Assembly: GCF_041051975.1 (NCBI RefSeq)
Contig: NZ_CP163435.1
Coordinates: 6,737,001-6,801,000 of the forward strand
Length of the DNA stretch: 64,000 nt
Origin: Streptomyces sp. R21
GTDB lineage: Bacteria > Actinomycetota > Actinomycetes > Streptomycetales > Streptomycetaceae
Direction: 5' to 3'
Shown: one piece after another, positions 7,691 to 15,535 of the stretch
How positions within the stretch are numbered: position 1 is the first letter of the stretch
How the letters are laid out: every line of letters starts with the position of its first letter
Translations under genes and position numbers: made by a program
Notes under the pieces: generated by a model
Told to the model about the DNA's origin: nothing
The model's input: the letters and a program-made list of their open reading frames with translations, nothing else
The model's database searches: none

Positions 7691-9781
7691 ATGGGGCCCG
7701 CAAAGACAACCACGCGTACGCGGCGACGGGCCGTGCCCTGGCTGCTGCTCGGGCTCTGGGTGGCCGTGCTGGCCGCCGTCGGGCCCTTCTCGTCGAAGCT
7801 CGCCGACGTACAGCACGACCGGGCCGTGGACTATCTGCCCGCAAGCGCGGACTCCACCCAAGTGGCCAAGATCGAGGACCAGTTGCCCGGAGGCGAGACC
7901 ACCGAGCTCGTCCTCGTCTACCGCCGCGACGGCGGCCTCAGCACCGCCGACCGCGCGACGGCCGCCCGGCAGGTCGCCGAGATCGACCGCCAGAACCCGC
8001 TCACCGGAACCCCGCGGGGCGTGCCCTCCCGGGACGGGACCACGCTGATGTACCCGGTCAGCAGCTCGGCCCCCGGCACCGACGAGAAGCTCCGGGACGA
8101 CTTCGTCAACGACGTACGCGACGTGGCCCGCGGCGGGGGCGGGCTGAGTGTCGACGTCGGAGGCACGGGAGCCCTCGCCACCGACGCGGCCGGGGTCTAC
8201 AACTCGCTCGGCGGACCGCTGCTCTACACCACCGTCGCCGTGGTCGCCGTCCTGCTGATCCTCATCTACCGCAGCCCGCTGCTGTGGCTCGTGCCGCTCG
8301 CCGTCGCGGGCGTCGCCGACTACCTCGCGATGGGCGTCGCGTACGGGCTCCACTCGGCCTTCGGCACCACCATCACCGGGCAGAGCCAGGGCGTGATGAC
8401 GATCCTCGTCTTCGGCGCGGGCACCGACTACGCGCTGCTGCTCATCTCCCGCTACCGGGAAGAACTGCGGCGCGTCGAACGGCCCTACGACGCGATGCTG
8501 GCCGCCCTGCGCGGCTGCGGGCCCGCCGTGCTCGCCTCCTCCGGGACCGTGGCCGCCGGGCTGCTCTGCCTGCTCGCCGCCGACCTCAACAGCAGCCGCG
8601 GCATGGGCCCGATGGGCACCGTCGGCGTCCTGTGCGCCCTCGTCGCCATGCTGACCCTGCTGCCGGCCGTCCTGGTCCTCTTCGGCCGCCGCCTGTTCTG
8701 GCCGCTCGTCCCGGCCTACGGCAGCGAGCCCAAGCAGCGCCGCAGCCTCTTCGCGGCGATGGGCAGCTCCGCCGGACGCCGCCCCTACGCCGTCCTCGCG
8801 GGCGGAGTCGTCCTGCTCGGCGCCCTCGCGCTCGGCACCCTCAACCTGCCCGGCGCGCTCAAGCAGCAGGACTCGTTCGTCGACAAGCCCGACTCGGTCA
8901 CCGCCATGGAGACGCTCGCCAAGGCCTATCCCGAACACGGCACCCAGCCGATCACCGTGATCACCCCCACCGCACGGGCCGCCGACACCCTCGCCCGGGT
9001 GCGCGCCGAGCGGGGCGTCGCCGACGCCGAGACGGGGCGCAGCGGCAAGGGCTGGACGGAGATCTCCGTCACCGCCCAGGGCGCACCCCAGTCGGCGGCC
9101 GAGACCGCCACCATCAAGTCCCTGCGCCACGACCTCAAGGGTTCCTACATCGGCGGCCCGAGCGCCGAGCAGATCGACCTGAAGGACACCAACGCGCGCG
9201 ACCGCCTCATCGTCGTACCGATCGTCCTCGTGTCCGTACTGCTGATCCTGATGGTGCTGCTGCGCAGCCTCGTCGCACCCCTGCTGCTGCTCGTCGCCGT
9301 CGTCGCGGTGTGGGGCGCCGCCCTCGGCATCGGGGGACTGGTGTTCAGCCCGCTCTTCGGATTCGAGGGCACCGATCCGGGGCTGGGGCTGCTGTCCTTC
9401 GTCTTCCTGGTCGCCCTCGGCGTCGACTACGGCATCTTCCTCATGCACCGGATGCGGGAGGAGTCGGTGCAGGGCGCGGAGCCCGTCGCCGCGGCGCTCA
9501 CCGCGCTGCGGACCACCGGCGGAGTCATCGCCTCCGCCGGACTCGTCCTCGCCGCGACCTTCGCCGTCCTGACCAACATGGGGCTCGTGCAACTCGTCGA
9601 GCTGGGCTTCGTGATCGCGGTCGGGGTGCTCCTGGACACCTTCCTCGTCCGGACGTACCTGGTGACCAGCGCGAGTGTGGCGCTGCGGCGGAAGGTGTGG
9701 TGGCCGGGTCCGCTGTCCCGGGAGCCGGAGTCCTCGGCGCCGCCTCCGCCGCGGGAACGGGAGAGCGTGACGGTCGGTTGA
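7691..9781 (+). CDS. MMPL/RND family transporter
   Basis: A 696-residue membrane protein with RND topology. TM1 (VPWLLLGLWVAVLAAVGPF) is followed by a ~150-residue extracytoplasmic domain, then a six-helix bundle containing FGAGTDYALLLISRYREE. The pattern repeats in the second half, with VALGVDYGIFLMHRMREE. The GxDYxxxL...R motifs are those of actinobacterial MMPL proteins that use proton motive force to export lipids or drugs. GGAGGGGAGGA precedes the ATG. A 14-bp hairpin separates it from the kinase gene, so the two-component system downstream may be only partly co-transcribed. Substrate unknown. Confidence 0.92.
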   Translation: MGPAKTTTRTRRRAVPWLLLGLWVAVLAAVGPFSSKLADVQHDRAVDYLPASADSTQVAKIEDQLPGGETTELVLVYRRDGGLSTADRATAARQVAEIDRQNPLTGTPRGVPSRDGTTLMYPVSSSAPGTDEKLRDDFVNDVRDVARGGGGLSVDVGGTGALATDAAGVYNSLGGPLLYTTVAVVAVLLILIYRSPLLWLVPLAVAGVADYLAMGVAYGLHSAFGTTITGQSQGVMTILVFGAGTDYALLLISRYREELRRVERPYDAMLAALRGCGPAVLASSGTVAAGLLCLLAADLNSSRGMGPMGTVGVLCALVAMLTLLPAVLVLFGRRLFWPLVPAYGSEPKQRRSLFAAMGSSAGRRPYAVLAGGVVLLGALALGTLNLPGALKQQDSFVDKPDSVTAMETLAKAYPEHGTQPITVITPTARAADTLARVRAERGVADAETGRSGKGWTEISVTAQGAPQSAAETATIKSLRHDLKGSYIGGPSAEQIDLKDTNARDRLIVVPIVLVSVLLILMVLLRSLVAPLLLLVAVVAVWGAALGIGGLVFSPLFGFEGTDPGLGLLSFVFLVALGVDYGIFLMHRMREESVQGAEPVAAALTALRTTGGVIASAGLVLAATFAVLTNMGLVQLVELGFVIAVGVLLDTFLVRTYLVTSASVALRRKVWWPGPLSREPESSAPPPPRERESVTVG

Positions 9782-9786
9782 TGACC

Positions 9787-9819
9787 GAAGGTGCCCCTCC
9801 CTGCCGGAGGGGCACCTTC
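9787..9819 (+). terminator. Hairpin between MMPL and kinase genes
   Basis: Perfect 14-bp stem (9787-9800 with 9806-9819) and 5-nt loop starting 5 bp after the MMPL stop. No T tract. It may terminate or attenuate read-through into the sensor kinase gene. Confidence 0.75.
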
Positions 9820-9837
9820 CTACCGGAAGATGAACGC

Positions 9838-11157
9838 GTGCATCCCAACACGGCAGCACAGAAGACGCGTACGACAACCGAGGTGACGGTGACGGAGACG
9901 GGGGCGGGGGCGGTGACGGCGACCCTGGTGGGCGGCCTGCGGCGCCGCCACGCCGAGCGCATGCGCACCGGTATCGGGCGGATGTCCGGCGGCCCGTCCC
10001 CGCACGCCCTACGCAGCGACGCCTACCGTGCTGCCGCCCTCGCCGCCCTCTCGATCGTGATCGGCCTGACCGTGATGGACGGGCGCAGGCCCGACGCCCT
10101 CGGCTGGACGCTGCTGCTCTGCGCGCACGTTCCGCTCGTCTGGCGCCGACGGCGTCCGCTGCTCGCGCTCTGCGTCATGATCCCCTTCATCGGTCCGTAC
10201 CACGCGCTCGACTACAACCACAACGCCGCCATCACCCCGGTCATGATGGTGCTCTACACGATCGCGGCGACCGGCACCGCACGCCGCACCCTGGTGACCG
10301 GCGTCAGCGTCCTCGGCGTCACCCTCATCGGCAACGCGGCCGTTCCTCCGCACCAGGTCGTCGAGGTCCTGCGGATCTCCGGCTGGATCGTCGCCGTGCT
10401 TCTCCTCGGCACATACGTCAGCGTGCATCGCCAGTACGTCGCCTCGGTCGTCGAACGAGCCGAGCGCGCCGAACGCACCCGCGAGGAGGAGGCCCGCCGC
10501 CGCGTCGCCGAGGAACGTCTGCGCATCGCGCGCGACCTGCACGACCTCCTCGCGCACAGCATCACCCTCATCGGCGTCCAGACCTCGGTGGCCGCGCACG
10601 TCCTCGCCGCCGATCCCGAACGGCTCGACCGCGAAGCCGTCGCCCACGCCCTGGACGACATCGCCGACACCTGCCGGACCGCGCGCGGCGAGCTGCGCAC
10701 CACCCTGGAGGTGCTGCGCGAGCACACGGTCGGCGAGGGCGACGGACGCGGCCCGCTGCCCGGCCTCGACGGCCTGCCCGACCTCGCGGCGGCGGCCCGG
10801 ATCGCGGGCGCGAAGGTCGACCTCTCGGTCCGCGCCGAGGGGGTGCCGCCCGCCGTGGGCGCGGCCGCCTACCGGATCGTGCAGGAGGCGCTCACCAACG
10901 CCGTACGCCACGGCGGACGCGACGATCTCTGGGTGCGGGTGCAGGTGTTCGAGCGCGAGGATGCCCTCCGGGTGACCGTCACCGACGACGGGACGGGCAG
11001 CACGGCGGACGGCGGCACTCCCGGCTTCGGCATCGTCGGCATGCGCGAACGGGCCCGCAGCGTGGGCGGCACACTGGACGCCGGGTCCCTCGCCGGGGCC
11101 GACGGGGGGTTCGAGGTGAGTGCGGTGCTGCCGGTGCGGCGGGGCGGTGGCGGGTGA
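9838..11157 (+). CDS. Sensor histidine kinase (NarL-type partner)
   Basis: About 439 residues from GTG 9838, which has GGAAG 8 bp upstream; an ATG at 9961 is an alternative start. After a hydrophilic N-terminus come four or five membrane segments (residues ~65-200) and a charged linker (EEEARRRVAEERLRIARD). The HisKA_3 dimerisation motif RDLHDLLAHS follows, with the phosphoacceptor His near residue 236. The HATPase domain has QEALTNAVRHG (N box) and TDDGTGS/GFGIVGMRER (G boxes). This is the usual Streptomyces partner for the response regulator 110 bp downstream. Confidence 0.9.
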   Translation: MHPNTAAQKTRTTTEVTVTETGAGAVTATLVGGLRRRHAERMRTGIGRMSGGPSPHALRSDAYRAAALAALSIVIGLTVMDGRRPDALGWTLLLCAHVPLVWRRRRPLLALCVMIPFIGPYHALDYNHNAAITPVMMVLYTIAATGTARRTLVTGVSVLGVTLIGNAAVPPHQVVEVLRISGWIVAVLLLGTYVSVHRQYVASVVERAERAERTREEEARRRVAEERLRIARDLHDLLAHSITLIGVQTSVAAHVLAADPERLDREAVAHALDDIADTCRTARGELRTTLEVLREHTVGEGDGRGPLPGLDGLPDLAAAARIAGAKVDLSVRAEGVPPAVGAAAYRIVQEALTNAVRHGGRDDLWVRVQVFEREDALRVTVTDDGTGSTADGGTPGFGIVGMRERARSVGGTLDAGSLAGADGGFEVSAVLPVRRGGGG

Positions 11158-11232
11158 GTGGGGGAGAGGGCTGATGACCGAGGGCGGCGTACGGATGACC
11201 GCTGTTCGCGTACGGCAGTGGGGAACCGTTTC

Positions 11233-11271
11233 ATGATGGCCCGCGTACGTTCCTGGAGAACCGTTTCATGA
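11233..11271 (+). other. 12-codon upstream ORF made by a duplicated start region
   Basis: The 14-mer GAACCGTTTCATGA occurs at 11223-11236 and again at 11258-11271, 35 bp apart. The second copy contains the response-regulator ATG. The first copy's ATG (11233) opens a 12-codon ORF whose TGA overlaps the regulator ATG (ATGA). This gives a potential translationally coupled leader; whether it is translated is unknown. Confidence 0.5.
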
Positions 11272-11939
11272 CCATCCGTGTACTCCTCGCCGACGACCAG
11301 ACCCTCGTGCGGGCCGCCTTCGCCATGCTCGTCGAGTCGGCGCCGGACATGGAGGTCGTCGCACAGGCCGGCACCGGCCGGGAGGCCGTCGAGCTGGCCC
11401 GCAGCATGCGCGCCGATCTGGTCGTCATGGACATCCGGATGCCCGACCTCGACGGCATCGAGGCGACCCGGCTCATCGCGGCCGACGAGGACCTGGCGGG
11501 CGTGAAGGTGCTCGTCCTGACGACGTACGACACCGACGAGCACATCGTCGAGGCGCTGCGCGCGGGCGCCTCCGGGTTCCTGGTGAAGGACACCAGACCG
11601 GCCGAACTCCTCGACGCCATCCGCACGGTCGCGGCGGGCGACGCGCTGCTCTCGCCGGGCCCGACCGCCCGGCTGATCGCCCGATTCCTGCGCAGCCCCG
11701 CCGTGACCACCGTGCCCGCGACCGGCGGCCCCGAACGCCTCTCCGACCGGGAGCGCCAGGTGCTGACCCTCGTCGCCCGCGGCCTCACCAACACCGAGAC
11801 GGCCGAGGCGCTGGGGCTCAGCCCCCTCACCGCGAAGACCCACGTCAGCCGCATCATGGGCAAGCTCGGCGCGCGCGACCGGGCACAGCTGGTGATCGTG
11901 GCGTACGAGTCGGGGCTGGTCACTCCGGGCACCGGCTGA
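11268..11939 (+). CDS. NarL/LuxR-type response regulator
   Basis: A 223-residue regulator. The receiver domain (residues 1-120) has ADDQ acidic pocket residues, the phosphoacceptor Asp in VVMDIRMPDLDG near residue 54, LTTYDTDEH, and the Lys of FLVKDTRP. The C-terminal LuxR helix-turn-helix starts at LSDRERQVLTLVARGLTNTETAEALGL-type sequence (about 155-215). GGAG sits 8 bp before the ATG. It pairs with the preceding kinase and may act on the MMPL promoter palindrome. Confidence 0.93.
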   Translation: MTIRVLLADDQTLVRAAFAMLVESAPDMEVVAQAGTGREAVELARSMRADLVVMDIRMPDLDGIEATRLIAADEDLAGVKVLVLTTYDTDEHIVEALRAGASGFLVKDTRPAELLDAIRTVAAGDALLSPGPTARLIARFLRSPAVTTVPATGGPERLSDRERQVLTLVARGLTNTETAEALGLSPLTAKTHVSRIMGKLGARDRAQLVIVAYESGLVTPGTG

Positions 11940-12017
11940 ACGGACGCACCTGACGCCTCCTCAACACGCCGTGGATGCACGGGTGTTGATGTCTCCCTCC
12001 CGGCGCAATAAATTCAC

Positions 12018-12059
12018 CTGGACACATCACATCCCACGTCCTACGTCCCATGTGTCCAG
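12018..12059. promoter_or_regulatory. Sialidase operator/promoter region
   Basis: Perfect 10-bp inverted repeat CTGGACACAT (12018-12027) and ATGTGTCCAG (12050-12059). Between the arms is ACGTCCTACGT at 12036-12046. The same 11-mer forms the core of the palindrome at 20257-20275 upstream of the transporter operon, so both are probably bound by the FCD GntR regulator encoded at 20416. Confidence 0.6.
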
Positions 12060-12094
12060 TGTTGTCGCGTGCAGTGCTCAGGCCAGGGAGTGCC

Positions 12095-13309
12095 ATGAGA
12101 GTTACGAGCCGCAGGTCCGTGTTCATGGTGGTCGCGGGGCTGCTCGGGGCGCTGGCGGTCACGGTGGCCGGGGGCGGGAGCGCGGCGGCGACCCCGTCGT
12201 CGGCCGGGAAGGTCTGCACCTCCTCCGTGCCGTACACGGCGGGCCAGGACGGCTACGACACCTACCGCATCCCCGCCGCCGTCACCACCCGCGCGGGCAC
12301 GCTGCTCGCCTTCGCCGAGGGGCGGCACAACAGCGCGGGCGACACCGGGAACATCGATGTCGTCCTCAGACGCTCCTACGACCGCGGCTGCACCTGGACC
12401 CCGCTCCAGGTCGTCGCCGCCGGGGACGGCGACACCCGCGGCAACCCCGCACCGGTCGTGGACCCGAGGACCGGCCGGGTCGTGCTCCTCACCTCCTACA
12501 ACAGCGGTGCCGTGACCGAGGCGCAGATCATGCGCGGCGAGGTCACCGCCGAGCAGAGCCGCCGCGTCTTCGTACAGACCAGCTGGGACGACGGTCGGCA
12601 CTTCACCGCTCCGCGGGACATCACCGCGCAGGTGAAGCCGCCGAGTTGGCGGTGGTACGCCACCGGCCCCGGCCACGCCGTCGCCCTGACCCGCGGGCCG
12701 CATGCCGGCCGGCTGGTCGTGCCGTCCAACCACTCCGCCGCGCCGCTGCCGGGCTCCGGTGACACCGGGCAGGAGGCCAAGTATTACGGCGCTCATGACC
12801 TCCTGAGCGATGACGGTGGCGTCACCTGGCGGCTGGGGTTCCTCGACGACACCTACGACGGGGTGTACAACGCGAACGAGAGCGGGGCGGCCGAACTGGC
12901 CGACGGGCGGCTGTACTTCAGTGCGCGGGACCAGAACGGGGTCGGTTCGGGGAACCGGTTGGACACGTACTCCAGCGACGGCGGGCAGTCGCTGGACCGC
13001 CCCTACCTGGCGCAGTCCACCCTGAACGACGTGCCCGTCGTCCAGGGGAGTGTGCTTCAACTCCGCGGTCCTGGCGCCCCGTTGCTCTTCTCCGGGCCCT
13101 CTGTCCCGACGGTCCGCCAGGCGATGGCGGTCTGGGGGAGCACGGACGGTGGCGCCACCTTCGCGAAGCTGGTGACGCTCTCGCAGCAGCGGGCTGCGTA
13201 CTCCGACCTCGTGCCGCTCGGGGGCCCCGGCCGCGGGGTGGGCCTGCTCTACGAGACGGGCACGGCGGGGCCGTACGAGACGATCGAGTTCCGGCGGCTG
13301 GAGGTCTAA
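12095..13309 (+). CDS. Secreted exo-alpha-sialidase (GH33)
   Basis: A 404-residue secreted protein. Residues 1-35 are a signal peptide (basic start, hydrophobic GLLGALAVTVAG, then AAA cleavage region). The propeller domain begins with YRIPAAV near residue 56, the F/YRIP motif whose Arg binds the sialic carboxylate. Asp-box-like repeats follow: SYDRGCTW, SWDDGRHF, SDDGGVTW, SSDGGQSL, STDGGATF. AFAEGRH and the late LLYETG supply the usual Glu/Tyr region. It should release terminal N-acetylneuraminic acid from glycans outside the cell. GGGAG precedes ATG 12095. It converges on the aldolase gene across a long palindrome. Confidence 0.92.
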   Translation: MRVTSRRSVFMVVAGLLGALAVTVAGGGSAAATPSSAGKVCTSSVPYTAGQDGYDTYRIPAAVTTRAGTLLAFAEGRHNSAGDTGNIDVVLRRSYDRGCTWTPLQVVAAGDGDTRGNPAPVVDPRTGRVVLLTSYNSGAVTEAQIMRGEVTAEQSRRVFVQTSWDDGRHFTAPRDITAQVKPPSWRWYATGPGHAVALTRGPHAGRLVVPSNHSAAPLPGSGDTGQEAKYYGAHDLLSDDGGVTWRLGFLDDTYDGVYNANESGAAELADGRLYFSARDQNGVGSGNRLDTYSSDGGQSLDRPYLAQSTLNDVPVVQGSVLQLRGPGAPLLFSGPSVPTVRQAMAVWGSTDGGATFAKLVTLSQQRAAYSDLVPLGGPGRGVGLLYETGTAGPYETIEFRRLEV

Positions 13310-13310
13310 G

Positions 13311-13527
13311 GGCCTTTTTCGCCCCCTCCGCCCCTACCCGTCCCTTGTTCCTGGGGGCTGCCGCCCCCAGACCCCCGCATCGGCCTGAACGGCCTCGTCC
13401 TCAAACGCCGGACGGGCTGGATAGCCCGTCCGGCGTTTGAGGACGAGCGCGAAGCGCGATGCAGGGGGAAAGGGGCGCAGCCCCCAGGACAACGGGCAGG
13501 GTAGGGGCGGAGGGGGCGAAAGAAGCC
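13311..13527. repeat. Nested 217-bp palindrome between convergent genes
   Basis: The outer arms 13311-13339 and 13499-13527 are complementary over 29 bp with two mismatches. A middle part around 13348-13370 pairs with 13465-13490. The core is a perfect 25-bp stem (13394-13418 with 13423-13447) and 4-nt loop GGAT, built on CCTCAAACGCCGGACGGGCT. That core is a dispersed intergenic element I recognise from Streptomyces genomes. It fills the whole gap between two stop codons, so it likely acts as a bidirectional terminator. Confidence 0.85.
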
Positions 13528-13528
13528 G

Positions 13529-14464
13529 TTACAGCAACCCCGCCCCCGCCAGATACTTCCCCACCCGCTCCACCTCCCCCTCCGACAGGGGGATTTGAGG
13601 CTCCGCCGTCGCCGCGCAGGCGATGATCCCCCGTAGATGCAGCGCTGCCTTGAACGCTCCGAGGGCGGACGAACTGCCGCCCATGCGGGCGGGGGAGCCC
13701 ACGTCCACCATCCCGAAGAGCGCACACAGCCGCTCCTGCTCGGCGCGGGCGCGAGCCCAGTCACCCTCGCGGCAGAGCCGGTCCAGGCGCACGTACCCCG
13801 CAGGGTCGACGTTCCCGAGTCCGGGCACCACCCCGTCCGCGCCGAGCGCCAGCGCAGAGTCGACGATCAGTTCGGAACCGGTGAGGACGGAGAACCCGGT
13901 GATCTCCGGGTGCGCCCGGGCACCCGTGACGACCGAGCGAAACGCGCCGAGGTCGCCGCTGGAGTCCTTCAGCCCGGCCAGCACGCCGTCCGAGGCCAGC
14001 TCCAGGACCAGGTCCGCGCCGAGTTTGGTGTGGACGGCCACCGGGATGTCGTAGGCGAAGACAGGGACGGGCGAGTGGTCGGCGATCAGGCGGAAGTGCC
14101 GGGCGATCTCCGCGGGATGCGTACGGGCGTAGAACGGCGCCGTGGCGACGACCGCGTCCGCGCCCGCGGCGGAGACGGCCGCGACATGGGCGAGTACGCG
14201 GGGCGTCGACATGTCGATCACGCCCGCCAGGACGGGGAGCCGGCCGCCGACGTGCCCGGCGACCGTCTCCACCACCAGCCTGCGGTCCGCGTCCGTCAGG
14301 TACGCCGCCTCCGACGTCGAGCCGAGCACGAACAGCCCGTGCACCCCGCCCTCCACCAGGTGGTCCACGAGCCTGATGAGCGACGGGACGTCCACCTCGC
14401 GGTCCGGTGTCAGGGGGGTGCAGACGGGCGGGACGACACCGGTGAGCGGGGCGGGGATCGGCAT
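13529..14464 (-). CDS. DHDPS/N-acetylneuraminate lyase family aldolase
   Basis: A 311-residue class I aldolase. FVLGSTSEAAYL near residue 45 corresponds to the carboxylate-binding GSTGE loop typical of neuraminate lyases; DapA proteins have GTTGE. FAYDIP supplies the catalytic Tyr, and the Schiff-base Lys is in AGLKDSSGDL near residue 165. It probably cleaves N-acetylneuraminate to ManNAc and pyruvate, given the sialidase next door and the transporter upstream, but a related 2-keto-3-deoxy acid substrate is possible. It is the last gene of the operon starting with the binding protein, 9 bp after the ATPase gene stop. Confidence 0.85.
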   Translation of the reverse strand: MPIPAPLTGVVPPVCTPLTPDREVDVPSLIRLVDHLVEGGVHGLFVLGSTSEAAYLTDADRRLVVETVAGHVGGRLPVLAGVIDMSTPRVLAHVAAVSAAGADAVVATAPFYARTHPAEIARHFRLIADHSPVPVFAYDIPVAVHTKLGADLVLELASDGVLAGLKDSSGDLGAFRSVVTGARAHPEITGFSVLTGSELIVDSALALGADGVVPGLGNVDPAGYVRLDRLCREGDWARARAEQERLCALFGMVDVGSPARMGGSSSALGAFKAALHLRGIIACAATAEPQIPLSEGEVERVGKYLAGAGLL

Positions 14465-14473
14465 GAAGGCTCC

Positions 14474-15535
14474 CTAGGGCTGGTGCTGGGCGGGGATGCC
14501 GGCCATGGCGGTGGCCGAGGCCTGCGACACGAGGTCCCGCGTCGACTGGCCCTCCTCCACAGGATGGTGACACCGGAAGCGGTGATCCGGGGACGACGCG
14601 GCGGCGAAGTCGGGCATACCGGTGGCGCAGTCGGCCTCGGCCCTCCAGCAGCGCGTACGGAACGGGCAGCCGCTCGGCGGGTGGGTCGCCGAGGGGACCG
14701 GACCGATCAAGGGGATCGGGTCGATCGGGTCCAGCAGGCCCGGGGTCGCGGAGAACAGCGCCCGGGTGTACGGATGCCGGGCGCGGTCGGTGACCTCGGA
14801 GGCCGGGGACTCCTCCACGATCCGGCCCAGGTACATGGTGATCACCCGGTCGCTCATCCTCCGTACCGTCTGGATGTCGTGCGAGACGAAGACGAGGGCC
14901 AGGCCCAGCCGCTCCTTCAGGTCGAGCAGGAGGTTGAGGATCTGGGCGCGTACGGACACGTCCAGCGCGCTCGTCGGCTCGTCCGCCACCACCAGATCGG
15001 GGTCGAGCGCCAGGGCCCGTGCGATGGCGACACGCTGACGCTGGCCGCCGGACAGCTGGCCAGGCAGGACGTCGGCCAGACCGCGGGGCAGGCCGACGAG
15101 AGACATCAACTCCCGTACGCGATCCTCCCGTTCGGCCGTCGTGCCGTGGTGGTGCACGTCCAGGGGGTCCCGCAGGATCCGGCGGACCGGGAGGCGGCGG
15201 TTCAGAGCCGTCGACGGGTCCTGGAAGATCATGCCGGTGCTGCGGCCGACCGTCGCCCGGCGCTCGGCGGGCTTCATCGACCACAGATCGCGCCCCCGGA
15301 AGGACACCGTGCCGGACGTCGGCCGCTGCACCCCCACCAGCACCTTGGCCAGCGTCGACTTGCCGCAGCCGGACTCCCCGACCACGCCCACCGTCTCGCC
15401 GGGCGCGATCGTGAGATCGGCGCCGGTCAGGGCGTACACCCGGTCCCGGGTCAACAGCCCACCGGTGCGCGCCTTGTGGACGACATGGGCGCCGGACACC
15501 GTCATGAGGGTCCCCGCCGCTGCTGTGCCGGTCAT
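14474..15535 (-). CDS. ABC transporter ATPase (DppF type)
   Basis: A 353-residue nucleotide-binding subunit: Walker A GESGCGKST near residue 55, Q-loop FQDP, signature LSGGQRQR, Walker B LVVADEPTSALD, and H-loop VFVSHD. The C-terminal oligopeptide extension has the conserved Cys cluster (GCPFRTRCWRAEADC) that can hold an iron-sulphur centre in DppD/DppF-type proteins. Its ATG overlaps the stop of the permease-ATPase fusion gene (ATGA). It probably dimerises with the fused ATPase domain to energise import. Confidence 0.92.
   Translation of the reverse strand: MTGTAAAGTLMTVSGAHVVHKARTGGLLTRDRVYALTGADLTIAPGETVGVVGESGCGKSTLAKVLVGVQRPTSGTVSFRGRDLWSMKPAERRATVGRSTGMIFQDPSTALNRRLPVRRILRDPLDVHHHGTTAEREDRVRELMSLVGLPRGLADVLPGQLSGGQRQRVAIARALALDPDLVVADEPTSALDVSVRAQILNLLLDLKERLGLALVFVSHDIQTVRRMSDRVITMYLGRIVEESPASEVTDRARHPYTRALFSATPGLLDPIDPIPLIGPVPSATHPPSGCPFRTRCWRAEADCATGMPDFAAASSPDHRFRCHHPVEEGQSTRDLVSQASATAMAGIPAQHQP

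Noticed and set aside
7501..11157. A 1218-residue plus-strand frame covering the MMPL and kinase genes
   Set aside because: Only the last third (from about 9838) is the kinase; the earlier part is low-complexity shadow of the MMPL gene, and a 14-bp hairpin separates the two.
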